Shown here: in pieces, positions 19,301 through 26,658 of the stretch
How the letters are laid out: every line of letters begins with the position of its first letter
How positions within the stretch are numbered: the stretch's first letter is position 1
From: Dactylosporangium sp. AC04546
Lineage (GTDB): Bacteria > Actinomycetota > Actinomycetes > Mycobacteriales > Micromonosporaceae
Reading direction: 5' to 3'
Length of the DNA stretch: 64,000 nucleotides
Assembly: GCF_022095675.1 (NCBI RefSeq)
Contig: NZ_JAHYSG010000047.1
Location: 1-64,000, forward strand
Notes under the pieces: generated by a model
The model's input: only the letters and a program-made list of their open reading frames with translations
Databases searched by the model: none
Told to the model about the DNA's origin: nothing
Program-made: the position numbers and the translations under genes

Positions 19301-19334
19301 GGATATGTCCGGCGCTGGCGCGCCTGACATATCC
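19301..19334. repeat. Palindromic hairpin, left copy of an inverted pair
   Basis: GGATATGTC-c-GGCGC-TGGC-GCGCC-t-GACATATCC forms a stem of 9 plus 5 pairs. Together with GACATTTCGGTTATG downstream it makes an approximately 50-bp unit (19299-19349) that reappears inverted at 19665-19714. Confidence 0.75.
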
Positions 19335-19376
19335 GACATTTCGGTTATGCGAGGTTGCGCAGATGCGGACATCGAC

Positions 19377-19446
19377 CCACGGCCCGGCCACCACGGCCCG
19401 GCCACCACGGCCCAGCCACCACGGCCCAGCCACCACGGCCCGGCCA
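19377..19446. repeat. Tandem repeat, 5 x 14 bp
   Basis: Five consecutive 14-bp units CCACGGCCC(G/A)GCCA, the third and fourth carrying A instead of G. They run directly into the 9-bp tandem array that follows. They lie in the non-coding gap between sufR and ctaA. Confidence 0.9.
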
Positions 19447-19545
19447 CCGCGAGCACCGCGAGCACCGCGAGCACCGCGAGCACCGCGAGCACCGCGAGCA
19501 CCGCGAGCACCGCGAGCACCGCGAGCACCGCGAGCACCGCGAGCA
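19447..19545. repeat. Tandem repeat, 11 x 9 bp
   Basis: Eleven identical consecutive copies of CCGCGAGCA (99 bp). Because the unit is a multiple of three, every frame stays open and gives artificial repeat peptides; no gene is inferred. Perfect identity suggests recent slippage expansion. It ends 4 bases before dispersed hairpin copy 2. Confidence 0.92.
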
Positions 19546-19549
19546 CCGA

Positions 19550-19607
19550 CCATGATCAAGGGAAACTTCCGGCTGCCATAGCAGCCAGATCCTTCCCTTG
19601 ATCATGG
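19550..19607. repeat. Dispersed hairpin element, copy 2 (15-bp arms, 28-nt core)
   Basis: Perfect 15-bp arms CCATGATCAAGGGAA (19550-19564) and its complement (19593-19607) enclose a 28-nt core. The core contains an inner hairpin GGCTGC-CATA-GCAGCC (19571-19586). Core and arms match copy 3 at 44265-44322; the core alone matches copy 1 at 2527-2580. Confidence 0.85.
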
Positions 19608-19679
19608 AGCGCAGGCCGTCAGCCCCAACGGCGCTCGCCGAACCCGGCCAACCACGGACCAGGACATACCCGAAATGTC

Positions 19680-19712
19680 GGATATGTCAGGCACGAAGTG
19701 CCGGACATATCC
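19680..19712. repeat. Palindromic hairpin, right copy of an inverted pair
   Basis: GGATATGTC-a-GGCAC-GAA-GTGCC-g-GACATATCC. It is the inverted counterpart of 19301-19334; the inner stem differs (GGCAC/GTGCC versus GGCGC/GCGCC) but still pairs. It lies about 70 bases upstream of the ctaA start and could be regulatory for ctaA. Confidence 0.75.
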
Positions 19713-19784
19713 GCGACCCACCACCGCGACCGCAGCCACCTGGGCCGACGGGGGCTGATATGTAGCCGCGCGTAGTATCAGCCC

Positions 19785-20720
19785 GTGCTGCGCTTCCTGT
19801 TCTGGCTGCTCGACAGCAGGGCCACGCTGCGGCGGGCCGCCCTCGCCACCCTGGTCGCCAACATCGGCATCGTCATCACCGGCGGGCTCGTCAGGCTGAC
19901 CGGGTCCGGGCTCGGCTGCCCGACCTGGCCGCGGTGCACCGACGACTCCTACGTGACGACGCGGGAGATGGGCTTCCACGGGGTCATCGAGTTCGGCAAC
20001 CGGACGCTGACCTTCCTCATCGGGTTCATCGCCGCGGTCGCGCTGCTCGCGGCCTGGCGGCAGCGCAAGCAGGTGCCGGGGATCCTCGCCGCCGCCGTCT
20101 GGGTGCTGCTCGGCATCGGCATGCAGGGGGTCATCGGCGGCATCACCGTGCACATGGAGCTCAACCCGTGGATCGTGGCGACCCACTTCCTCGCCTCCAT
20201 GGTGCTCATCGCGATCGCGTACCTGTTCTGGTACCGCACCAAGGAGGTCCCGCCCGCCTGGACCGCACCGAAGGCGATCCGGACCGGCGGCGTGCTCATC
20301 ACGGTCGTGAGCGCGGCCGTGCTCGTGCTCGGCACCATCGTCACGGGGAGCGGGCCGCACTCCGGTGACACGCGGGCCAGCCGGACCGGGTTCGACCCGG
20401 CGGCCATGTCGCAGCTGCACGGCGACGCCGTGTTCGTGATGGTCGGGCTCACGGTGGCGATGTGGCTCGGGCTGCGCGCGCTCGGGGCGCCGCTGCGGGT
20501 CACGCGGGCCGCGGCCACGCTGCTGGCGGTGGAGCTGGCGCAGGGTGTGGTGGGCTTCGTGCAGTACTTCACCGGGCTCCCCTGGCCCGTCGTGATCCTG
20601 CACATGCTGGGCGCCTGCCTGGTCTGGACCTCGACGCTCAGCCTGCTGCTGTCACTGACGCCACGCCGGAGCGGTCAGGCCGCCGAGGACCGTGACCACT
20701 CGCTGGCCAGCACCGCGTAG
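19785..20720 (+). CDS. ctaA: Heme A synthase (COX15/CtaA)
   Basis: A 311-residue eight-helix membrane protein that oxidises heme O to heme A for cytochrome c oxidase. Heme-ligand histidines are in FHGVIEFGNR (~residue 66), VATHFLASM (~127), SQLHGDAVF (~210) and ILHMLGA (~270). A Cys pair is visible in LGCPTWPRC (~residues 45-51). It starts with GTG at 19785, close to the repeat cluster. The partner ctaB lies 15 kb away. Its last 46 bases overlap the convergent acetyltransferase gene. Confidence 0.94.
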   Translation: MLRFLFWLLDSRATLRRAALATLVANIGIVITGGLVRLTGSGLGCPTWPRCTDDSYVTTREMGFHGVIEFGNRTLTFLIGFIAAVALLAAWRQRKQVPGILAAAVWVLLGIGMQGVIGGITVHMELNPWIVATHFLASMVLIAIAYLFWYRTKEVPPAWTAPKAIRTGGVLITVVSAAVLVLGTIVTGSGPHSGDTRASRTGFDPAAMSQLHGDAVFVMVGLTVAMWLGLRALGAPLRVTRAAATLLAVELAQGVVGFVQYFTGLPWPVVILHMLGACLVWTSTLSLLLSLTPRRSGQAAEDRDHSLASTA

Positions 20721-21220
20721 AGCAGGTCGTCGGTCCACTCGCCCTTCCACCAGCTGGCCTGCACGCACAGGCCCTCGCGGCGGAAGCCGAGCCGCTCGAG
20801 CAGCCGGGCGGACGGCGCGTTGCGCGCGTCGAGCGACGCGTGCACCCGGTGCAGGCCCTCCTCGACCAGCAGGAACTCCACGATCCGGCGGACCGCCTCG
20901 GTGGCGTAGCCGCGGCCCTGGAACGCCGGCGCGAGCGTGAACCCGATCTCGGCCTGGCGGCCGCCGTCGAGCCGGTTCACGCCGACGTCGCCGACGAGCG
21001 CGCCGCCGTCCCGGGCCTCGATCGCGTACTGGAACCAGCCCTCCCGCTCGGGGTCGAGGTGCCCGGTCTCCGTGACGAACGCGATCGCGTCGCCGAGCGG
21101 GAACGGCGCGTCCCAGGACTGGTACCGCGCGACGTCCGGGTCGGACCGGTAGGCGGCCAGGGCGGGGGCGTCAGCCGGGCGGAACCGGCGCAGGACGAGA
21201 CGGTCGGTCTCCAGCAGCAC
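20675..21220 (-). CDS. GNAT family N-acetyltransferase (RimJ/RimL-like)
   Basis: A 181-residue GCN5-type acetyltransferase. The RimJ-like start (LETDRLVLRRFRPADAPAL) is followed by EIGFTLAPAFQGRGYATEA, the acetyl-CoA pyrophosphate loop (Q/RxxGxG/A as QGRGYA, ~residue 100), then ASLDARNAPSARLLERLGF, typical of the family. It may acetylate a protein N-terminus or an antibiotic or polyamine; the substrate is unknown. The 3' end overlaps ctaA on the other strand and the 5' end overlaps the DUF4184 gene by 50 bases. Confidence 0.9.
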   Translation of the reverse strand: MLLETDRLVLRRFRPADAPALAAYRSDPDVARYQSWDAPFPLGDAIAFVTETGHLDPEREGWFQYAIEARDGGALVGDVGVNRLDGGRQAEIGFTLAPAFQGRGYATEAVRRIVEFLLVEEGLHRVHASLDARNAPSARLLERLGFRREGLCVQASWWKGEWTDDLLYAVLASEWSRSSAA

Positions 21221-21884
21221 GCGCCCACTGTAGTGCCGCCGCCGCGCAGAGCAACCCGCCCGCCACGGACGCCATGAGCCGCACGCCGACGACGTGGACG
21301 CCGTGGTACCCCAGCAGCCAGGTCGCCCCGAACCCGAGGGCGGCGACGCCGGCCGCCACGCCCCAGAACGCGATCGGCGCCCGCGGCACCTCCGGCGCCG
21401 GCCCGTGCCAGTCCCGCAGCAGGCGGCGGCGCCCGATGTACCACAGCAGCAGCGGCGTCAGCAGCACCGCCCAACCGTCGCTGGCCCGGCGGATCTGGTA
21501 CCACGCGGCCACCGGCCCCGGATGCGTCACCAGATCGAACAGCAGGTGGCTGGCCACGCCGATCAGGGCCGACCACACCGTGACGAACCACCGGTGCCGC
21601 ACCCGGCCCAGCACCCCGAAGTCCCGCAGCCAGCTCGGCAGGTGCGCGGCGACGACGGGCGCACCGAACCGGGCCAGCCAGGCGACGAGGATCGCCGTCG
21701 GCAGGCCCCACCAGAACATCCCCGGGATCGTGTGGCTGCGGACGTTGACCCCGAACCCGTCGAGGGCGTAGGCGAAGTCTGGGGCGCAGGCCCCGGTGGC
21801 GAGGGCGACCCCGTCGAACCAGCGGGGCCGCCACAGCTTCAGCGGCAGCACCGCGAGCGGATGCGTCGGCAACGTCGAAGGCAC
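21171..21884 (-). CDS. DUF4184 family membrane protein
   Basis: A 237-residue membrane protein beginning at GTG 21884 (VPSTLPTHPLAVLPLKLW), which matches how DUF4184 proteins start. The conserved SHTIPGMFWW and SHLLFDLVTHPG segments are present. It has about five to six hydrophobic helices. His and Asp residues (H in THPLA, DF in ACAPDFAYA, HLLFD, THPG) suggest a membrane metal-dependent hydrolase-like fold, but the function is unknown. The frame stays open upstream to 21929, but that extension is not family-like. It is divergent from the methyltransferase gene. Confidence 0.82.
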   Translation of the reverse strand: MPSTLPTHPLAVLPLKLWRPRWFDGVALATGACAPDFAYALDGFGVNVRSHTIPGMFWWGLPTAILVAWLARFGAPVVAAHLPSWLRDFGVLGRVRHRWFVTVWSALIGVASHLLFDLVTHPGPVAAWYQIRRASDGWAVLLTPLLLWYIGRRRLLRDWHGPAPEVPRAPIAFWGVAAGVAALGFGATWLLGYHGVHVVGVRLMASVAGGLLCAAAALQWARAAGDRPSRPAPVPPG

Positions 21885-21960
21885 GGTTCCGATACTGCCC
21901 ACGAAGTCGCGAAAAGGCCCGCCATGCACGAAACCCGCACAAGACCTCTACCGTTGAGCG

Positions 21961-22806
21961 GTGACGTACACGCTGGACTGGGACGAGCACGCGCCGCGGC
22001 TGGCGGCGGCCGCGGCGGACGAGGCCGGGTGGTATGCGGCGGTCGTCGCCGAGCTGGTGCGCGACACCGACCGGGTGGCGATCGACGTCGGCTGCGGCGG
22101 CGCCGGGATGACGGTCGCGCTGGCCCGTCGCATCGAGCGGGTCATCGCCGCCGACCACAACGAGAAGGTGCTCGACGCCGCGCGGACGGTGGTCGCCGAC
22201 GCCGGGACGACCGCCGAGTTCGCACTCGTGGACCTGGACCAGGAGCTGGCCCTGCCCGAGGCCGACCTGGTGTGGTCGTCGGCGGCCGTGCACCACGCCG
22301 GCGACCAGCAGGCGACGCTCGACAAGCTGGCCCGGCTCGTGAAGCCCGGCGGGCGGCTGGCGATCGCCGAGGGCGGGCTGCGGCCGCGGTACCTCCCGTG
22401 GGATCTCGGCGTCGGCGAGCCCGGACTGGAGGTCCGCCTCGACGCGGCCCAGGACCGGTGGTTCGCCCGGATGCGGGCCGAGCTGCCCGGCAGCGTCCCG
22501 ATGCCGTACGGCTGGCCCGAGGCGCTGCGCCGGGCCGGCCTGGACGACGTCACGACCCGGACGTTCCTGCTGGAGCGGCCGGTGCCGCTGTCGGCCGCCG
22601 ACCGGGAGCGGGTCGTGGCGCAGCTCGGCAAGCGCCTGGAGTGGCTGCGGGACACCGACCTGCTCACCGCCGACGACCGGCGGACCTGGGACCGGCTGCT
22701 CGACCCGGACGGCCCCGACTGGCTCGGCCACCGCGACGACCTGCACTCGATCGAGGCGCGCAGTGTGCAACTGGGGACCCGCAAAAGGAAAACCCGCGAA
22801 CCATAA
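21961..22806 (+). CDS. SAM-dependent class I methyltransferase
   Basis: A 281-residue Rossmann-type methyltransferase. SAM-binding motif I is VAIDVGCGGAGMT (~residue 40), the acidic residue ending beta-2 is in IAADHNEKVL, and a later strand motif is LVWSSAAVHH (~residue 100). A typical post-motif LVKPGGRLAIAEGG follows. It starts with GTG at 21961, immediately after the divergent DUF4184 gene; a ribosome site is not evident, so a leaderless transcript is possible. The substrate is unknown. Confidence 0.87.
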   Translation: MTYTLDWDEHAPRLAAAAADEAGWYAAVVAELVRDTDRVAIDVGCGGAGMTVALARRIERVIAADHNEKVLDAARTVVADAGTTAEFALVDLDQELALPEADLVWSSAAVHHAGDQQATLDKLARLVKPGGRLAIAEGGLRPRYLPWDLGVGEPGLEVRLDAAQDRWFARMRAELPGSVPMPYGWPEALRRAGLDDVTTRTFLLERPVPLSAADRERVVAQLGKRLEWLRDTDLLTADDRRTWDRLLDPDGPDWLGHRDDLHSIEARSVQLGTRKRKTREP

Positions 22807-22900
22807 TTCGTTGCCAGGCTGTAAATTCATCTGCACGTTCTAGGGTCCCCGATCTTTGCTGTGCCACCCTTTTGCAATGGGGCACACGGAACCGCTCATC

Positions 22901-23191
22901 ATGCAGATCTACTGCCGCCTGGAAGTTGCGGTGACCGATCCGGAGCTGATCGGGAAGCTGGCCGGCCAGCAGCTCCGCGAGGCAGAAATCGACTGGTCAC
23001 GGCGGGAGGAGGACCTCGAGGAAGCGGTCCACCAGCTCGAGTCCGACCTGACGCAGGCATTGTCGTGCGTCGTTGAGCATGATCGGATGATCGAGCACCT
23101 GCCCGGCGTGGAGTCGCGGGGCGGGCTGGTGTTCACGGCGTTCGGCAAGCCGGACGACCGCTTCCGCCCGGGGTTCACGGACTTTCTGTGA
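22901..23191 (+). CDS. Hypothetical small acidic coiled-coil protein
   Basis: A 96-residue protein from ATG 22901 (MQIYCRLEVAVTDPELIGKLA); starts at 22877 or 22856 would add 8 or 15 residues. The middle (DWSRREEDLEEAVHQLESDL) is strongly helical and heptad-like. The C-terminus is rich in Gly, Phe and Arg. Low Arg/Pro content compared with spurious frames and a normal acidic composition argue for a real gene. I do not recognise a family. Confidence 0.55.
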   Translation: MQIYCRLEVAVTDPELIGKLAGQQLREAEIDWSRREEDLEEAVHQLESDLTQALSCVVEHDRMIEHLPGVESRGGLVFTAFGKPDDRFRPGFTDFL

Positions 23192-23258
23192 GACCCATGG
23201 CCTCCGACCCGACCACGAAGCGGTCGGCGTCGGGGGCCACCTGCAGGCATCGAGGTCG

Positions 23259-24014
23259 TCAGCCGCCCCGCTTCGCCTGCTGGATCTGCTCGTAGACACG
23301 GCCGCGCAGCTCGGTGAAGCGTGCGGCCGACCGGGTGGTGAGCTGGTCGCGCTCGGGCGGCAGGTCGACGTCGAGCGTGTCGATGACGTGCGTCGGCGAC
23401 TTCGACAGCACGATGACCCGCTGGCCGAGGTACACCGCCTCGTCGATGTCGTGGGTGACGAACAGCAGCGTCACGCGCAGCCGCTGCCACACCTGCCGGA
23501 TGAGGTCCTCCAGCTCGGCGCGGGTCTGGGCGTCGACCGCGGCGAACGGCTCGTCCATGAGCAGCACCTTCGGCTCGAAGGCGATCGCGCGGGCGATGGC
23601 CACCCGCTGCTGCATGCCGCCGGAGAGCTGCCACGGGTAGGCGTCGTGCGCGTCCTCCAGCCCGACGGCGGCCAGCGCCTCGTCCACCAGCTGCCGCTTG
23701 TTCGGCGAGCGCAGCGGCAGGCCGACGTTGTCGCGCACGCGCATCCACGGGAAGAGGCTCCGGCCGTACTCCTGGAACACCACCGCCAGCCCGTCCGGCG
23801 GCCCGTTGACGACCCGGTCGCCGACGCGCACCTCGCCGGAGGTCGGCGCGAGCAGCCCGGCGACGCAGCGCAGGAGGGTGGTCTTGCCGCACCCCGACGG
23901 CCCGACCAGGCAGGCGAACTCCCCGTCGGCGAGCTTGAACGTCAGGTCGCCGATCGCCTCGACCCGCCGCCCGTGCCCCTCGTAGACCTTCTTCAGGCCG
24001 GTGACCTCCAGCAT
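23259..24014 (-). CDS. ABC importer ATPase (nitrate/sulfonate/taurine type)
   Basis: A 251-residue ATPase of the SsuB/TauB/NrtD family. Walker A is GPSGCGKTT, the Q-loop is VFQEYGRSLFPW, the signature LSGGMQQR and Walker B VLLMDEPF. The chosen ATG at 24014 overlaps the preceding permease stop (TGATG) and has a GGAAAGGGA ribosome site about six bases upstream; an ATG at 24020 is an alternative. It is the last gene of a four-gene leftward importer operon. Confidence 0.93.
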   Translation of the reverse strand: MLEVTGLKKVYEGHGRRVEAIGDLTFKLADGEFACLVGPSGCGKTTLLRCVAGLLAPTSGEVRVGDRVVNGPPDGLAVVFQEYGRSLFPWMRVRDNVGLPLRSPNKRQLVDEALAAVGLEDAHDAYPWQLSGGMQQRVAIARAIAFEPKVLLMDEPFAAVDAQTRAELEDLIRQVWQRLRVTLLFVTHDIDEAVYLGQRVIVLSKSPTHVIDTLDVDLPPERDQLTTRSAARFTELRGRVYEQIQQAKRGG

Positions 24015-24775
24015 CACCATTCCCTTTCCGCGGCGCGCTGGCCGTGGTACCACGCCAGGCTCCACCGCTCGAACACCCGGAACAGCAGGGCCAGCAGGAC
24101 GCCGATGAGGCCCAGCAGCAGCACGCCGCTGTACATCTCCGGGACCTGGAAGCCGCGCTGGAACTGCACGACGGTGAAGCCGAGGCCGCTCTGGGCGGCG
24201 AACATCTCGCTGATGACCATGAGGATGATGCCGATCGACAGGGCCTGCCGCGCGCCGGTGACGATCTGTGGCGAGGCGGAGCGCAGCACCAGGTGGGTCA
24301 GCCGCTGGAAGCCGCGGATCCGGTACGTCTGGCAGGTGTCCGACAGGACGCCGTCCACGGCCCGCACGCCCTCGACGGTGTTGAGCAGCACCGGCCAGAG
24401 GCACCCGGAGACGATGACCAGCACCTTCATCAGGTCGCCGATGCCGGCCACGAGGATGAGGATCGGCACCAGGACCGGCGGCGGGACGGCCCGCACGAAC
24501 TCCAGCACCGGCTCGACGGTCGCCCGCACGCGGGCGTGCTGACCGATGACCACGCCGAGCCCGACCCCGGCGACGAGCGCCACCAGGTAGCCGACGGCCA
24601 GCCGGGCCAGGCTGGGCAGCACGTCGTCGACGATTCGCGGGCCGATCCAGGTCTCGGGGAAGACCGACAGGATCTCCCGCAGCGGCGGCCGGTAGAAGTC
24701 GGTCGAGCCGGCCGAGAAGACCCACCAACCGGCCAGGAGCAGCAGCGGGAGCAGCAGGATCTTGACGGCTCTCAT
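24014..24775 (-). CDS. ABC importer permease (SsuC/TauC type), second copy
   Basis: A 253-residue inner-membrane permease with about six helices, starting at ATG 24775. The coupling helix motif is recognisable in SDTCQTYRIRGFQRLTHLVL followed by AlaGly-type residues. It is four bases overlapped with the upstream permease gene and one base with the downstream ATPase gene. Two non-identical permeases imply a heterodimeric channel, less usual for this importer class, which often has a homodimer. Confidence 0.92.
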   Translation of the reverse strand: MRAVKILLLPLLLLAGWWVFSAGSTDFYRPPLREILSVFPETWIGPRIVDDVLPSLARLAVGYLVALVAGVGLGVVIGQHARVRATVEPVLEFVRAVPPPVLVPILILVAGIGDLMKVLVIVSGCLWPVLLNTVEGVRAVDGVLSDTCQTYRIRGFQRLTHLVLRSASPQIVTGARQALSIGIILMVISEMFAAQSGLGFTVVQFQRGFQVPEMYSGVLLLGLIGVLLALLFRVFERWSLAWYHGQRAAEREW

Positions 24776-25530
24776 GCCTGGGCCGCCCGCTGCGCCGGGT
24801 GCCAGGCCAGGACGCGCCGCTCGCCGGCCCGGGTCACCAGGTTGGCCAGGACGCCGAGCACGCCGGTGACGACCACCAGCGCGTACATCGCGGCCACGGC
24901 ACCGCTGGACTGGGCCACGGCGATCTCCTTGCCGATGCCCGGGGTACCGATGATGAGCTCGCCGGTGATGGTGAGGATCAGTGCCACCGCGGTGGCCAGC
25001 CGCAGCCCGGTCACCGTGTACGGCAGCGCGGTCGGCCAGGTGAGCCGCCACAGCTTCTGCCACGCGGTCAGGTGGAAGCTGCGGGCGGTGTCCCGGGCGA
25101 TCGGGTCGACGTCGGCCACGCCGTGCAGCACCTGCACGAGGATCTGCCAGAACGAGGCGTACACGACCAGCAGCAGCGTGGCGGTGCGCGCCGTGCCGTA
25201 GAGCAACACCGCGAGCGGGATGAGCGCCACCGAGGGGATCGGCCGGAGGAACTCGATGGTCGACGCCGTGTACTCGCGCAGGATCGGCACCGAGCCGATC
25301 ACCACGCCCGCGACGAAGCCGGCGACGGCCGCGATGGCCAGGCCGGTGAACCAGGTCTGGAGGGTGTCGAGCAGCGCCTGCCAGAACGCCCCGTGCCGGG
25401 CCTCCTCGCCGAGGGCGACGGCGATGCGGCTGGCGGGCGGCAGGTATTCGGCCGGCACGAGGCCGAGCCGCGGCACCGCTTCGAGCAGCGCCACGAACCC
25501 GGCCACGCCGATCAGTCCATAGGCTTTCAC
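24772..25530 (-). CDS. ABC importer permease (SsuC/TauC type), first copy
   Basis: A 252-residue permease with about six membrane helices and the EAA-like loop DPIARDTARSFHLTAWQKLW (~residue 145). GELIIGTPGIGKEIA near residue 195 is typical of nitrate/sulfonate/taurine-type permeases. It overlaps the solute-binding protein gene stop by four bases and the next permease by four bases. With the second permease it probably forms a heterodimer. Confidence 0.92.
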   Translation of the reverse strand: MKAYGLIGVAGFVALLEAVPRLGLVPAEYLPPASRIAVALGEEARHGAFWQALLDTLQTWFTGLAIAAVAGFVAGVVIGSVPILREYTASTIEFLRPIPSVALIPLAVLLYGTARTATLLLVVYASFWQILVQVLHGVADVDPIARDTARSFHLTAWQKLWRLTWPTALPYTVTGLRLATAVALILTITGELIIGTPGIGKEIAVAQSSGAVAAMYALVVVTGVLGVLANLVTRAGERRVLAWHPAQRAAQA

Positions 25531-26513
25531 GGGATGAGGTCGTCCAATGCGGGAGCCTTGTCCAGCAGCTTGTCCTGCACCGCGAGGTCGGTCAAGGTCT
25601 GCACCGACGCCTTGTTCACCTCGGCCGGCCAGGCCGGCAGCGTGATCTTCGCGGTGACGTCCGCGGTGATCTGCGTGTAGGTGGTGATGATCTGCCGCAC
25701 CTCGTCTGGATGCGCGTTCGCGTAGGCGAGCGACTCGGCCATCGCCTCCTTGAACCGCTTGACCAGGTCTGGGTTCTTGGCGATGAGGTCCTGCGAGGTG
25801 AAGTAGGTCGCCACGGTGAGGTTCGCGGCGGCGTCGACGTAGTTGGAGGCCACGACCCGGGCGCCCTGCCCCTTGGCTGCGGTCACGAACGGCTCGACGA
25901 CCCAGATCGCGTCGACGCGGCCCGCGGCGAGCGCGGCGGGCTGGTCGGGGAAGCCCAGCTCGACGAACTGGATCCCGGACGGGTCGCCGCCGGCCTTGCG
26001 CACGGACGCGCGCACGGTGGTGTCACCGATGTTCTTGAGCGTGTTGACCGCGACCTTCTTGCCGGCCAGGTCCTTCGCGCTCTGGGTCGGGCTGTCGCCC
26101 TTCACCAGCACGGCGCTGAAGTCCGCACCGTCCTTGCCGGTGGACGCGACGCCGTTGGCGACGACCTTGATCGGCAGGCCGCGCGACTTGGCCAGGATCA
26201 GCGACGTCATGTTGCTGAAGCCGAACTGGAACTGGCCGCTGACGACGCCGGGCACGATGGCGGCGCCGCCCTGGCTGGTCTCCAGGCTCAGGTCGATGTT
26301 GCGGGAGCTGAAGAAGCCCTTCTGCTTGCCGAGGTAGATGGGTGCGACGTCGACGATGGCGATCACGCCGGCGGCGACCTTGTCGGGCTGCCCGGGTGCG
26401 GCCCGGGTGGGTGACGTGTTGTTGCTGGAGTTGCCGCCGCAGGCGGTGGCGGCGAGGAGTGTGGTGGCGGTGAGGAGCGCGGTGACGGCTAGGCGGCGCA
26501 TCTGGGACTCCAT
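25527..26513 (-). CDS. ABC importer solute-binding lipoprotein (SsuA/NMT1 type)
   Basis: A 328-residue lipoprotein. The signal peptide ends in a lipobox LLAATAC (Cys ~26), followed by a Ser/Asn/Thr linker. The body resembles NMT1/SsuA-like binding proteins: APIYLGKQKGFF, then GAAIVPGVVSGQFQFG and KKVAVNTLKN. Such proteins bind small organic anions such as nitrate, sulfonates, taurine, phthalate or other aromatic acids. Divergent transcription from pcaI and mirrored operators point to an aromatic acid as ligand; that is an inference. It heads the importer operon. Confidence 0.92.
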   Translation of the reverse strand: MESQMRRLAVTALLTATTLLAATACGGNSSNNTSPTRAAPGQPDKVAAGVIAIVDVAPIYLGKQKGFFSSRNIDLSLETSQGGAAIVPGVVSGQFQFGFSNMTSLILAKSRGLPIKVVANGVASTGKDGADFSAVLVKGDSPTQSAKDLAGKKVAVNTLKNIGDTTVRASVRKAGGDPSGIQFVELGFPDQPAALAAGRVDAIWVVEPFVTAAKGQGARVVASNYVDAAANLTVATYFTSQDLIAKNPDLVKRFKEAMAESLAYANAHPDEVRQIITTYTQITADVTAKITLPAWPAEVNKASVQTLTDLAVQDKLLDKAPALDDLIP

Positions 26514-26525
26514 CCGGCAAGGGGT

Positions 26526-26549
26526 GTTCGGATAGCGAACTTCTGTTCG
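26526..26549. promoter_or_regulatory. Three-half-site operator A (importer side)
   Basis: GTTCG-GATAG-CGAAC-TTCT-GTTCG: three 5-bp half-sites with spacings of 5 and 4. It lies 13-36 bases upstream of the importer start codon. Operator B is the same triad in mirror orientation. A palindrome plus an extra repeat is the layout described for IclR-type PcaU/PobR regulators. Confidence 0.72.
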
Positions 26550-26600
26550 TCAGGCTGCGACTCGCACCGACCGTAAGGCCATTGACGGCCCGCCGCAAGC

Positions 26601-26643
26601 TCTCTAGGGTTTCGGCTAGAGAACAACTGTTCGGCATCCGAAC
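26601..26643. promoter_or_regulatory. Three-half-site operator B plus adjacent palindrome (pca side)
   Basis: AGAAC-AACT-GTTCG-GCATC-CGAAC at 26620-26643 is the reverse-complement arrangement of operator A and ends 15 bases before the pcaI start at 26659. A second palindrome TCTCTAG (26601-26607) and CTAGAGA (26616-26622) overlaps its left half-site. The likely ligand is PcaR, encoded at the end of the pca operon. Confidence 0.72.
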
Positions 26644-26658
26644 ACGAAAGGGGTGGGC

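Noticed and set aside
19377..19545. CRISPR-like array
   Set aside because: Units are 14 and 9 bp and directly abut with no unique spacers, and there are no cas genes; plain tandem repeats.
19151..19546. Long N-terminal extension of SufR
   Set aside because: It would translate the tandem repeats; SufR homologues start near the winged helix, matching GTG 19150.
19355..19559. Repetitive peptides (His-Arg-Glu or Cys-Ser-Arg repeats) encoded by the 9-bp array
   Set aside because: Any frame stays open because the unit is a multiple of three; no start signal or homologous protein.
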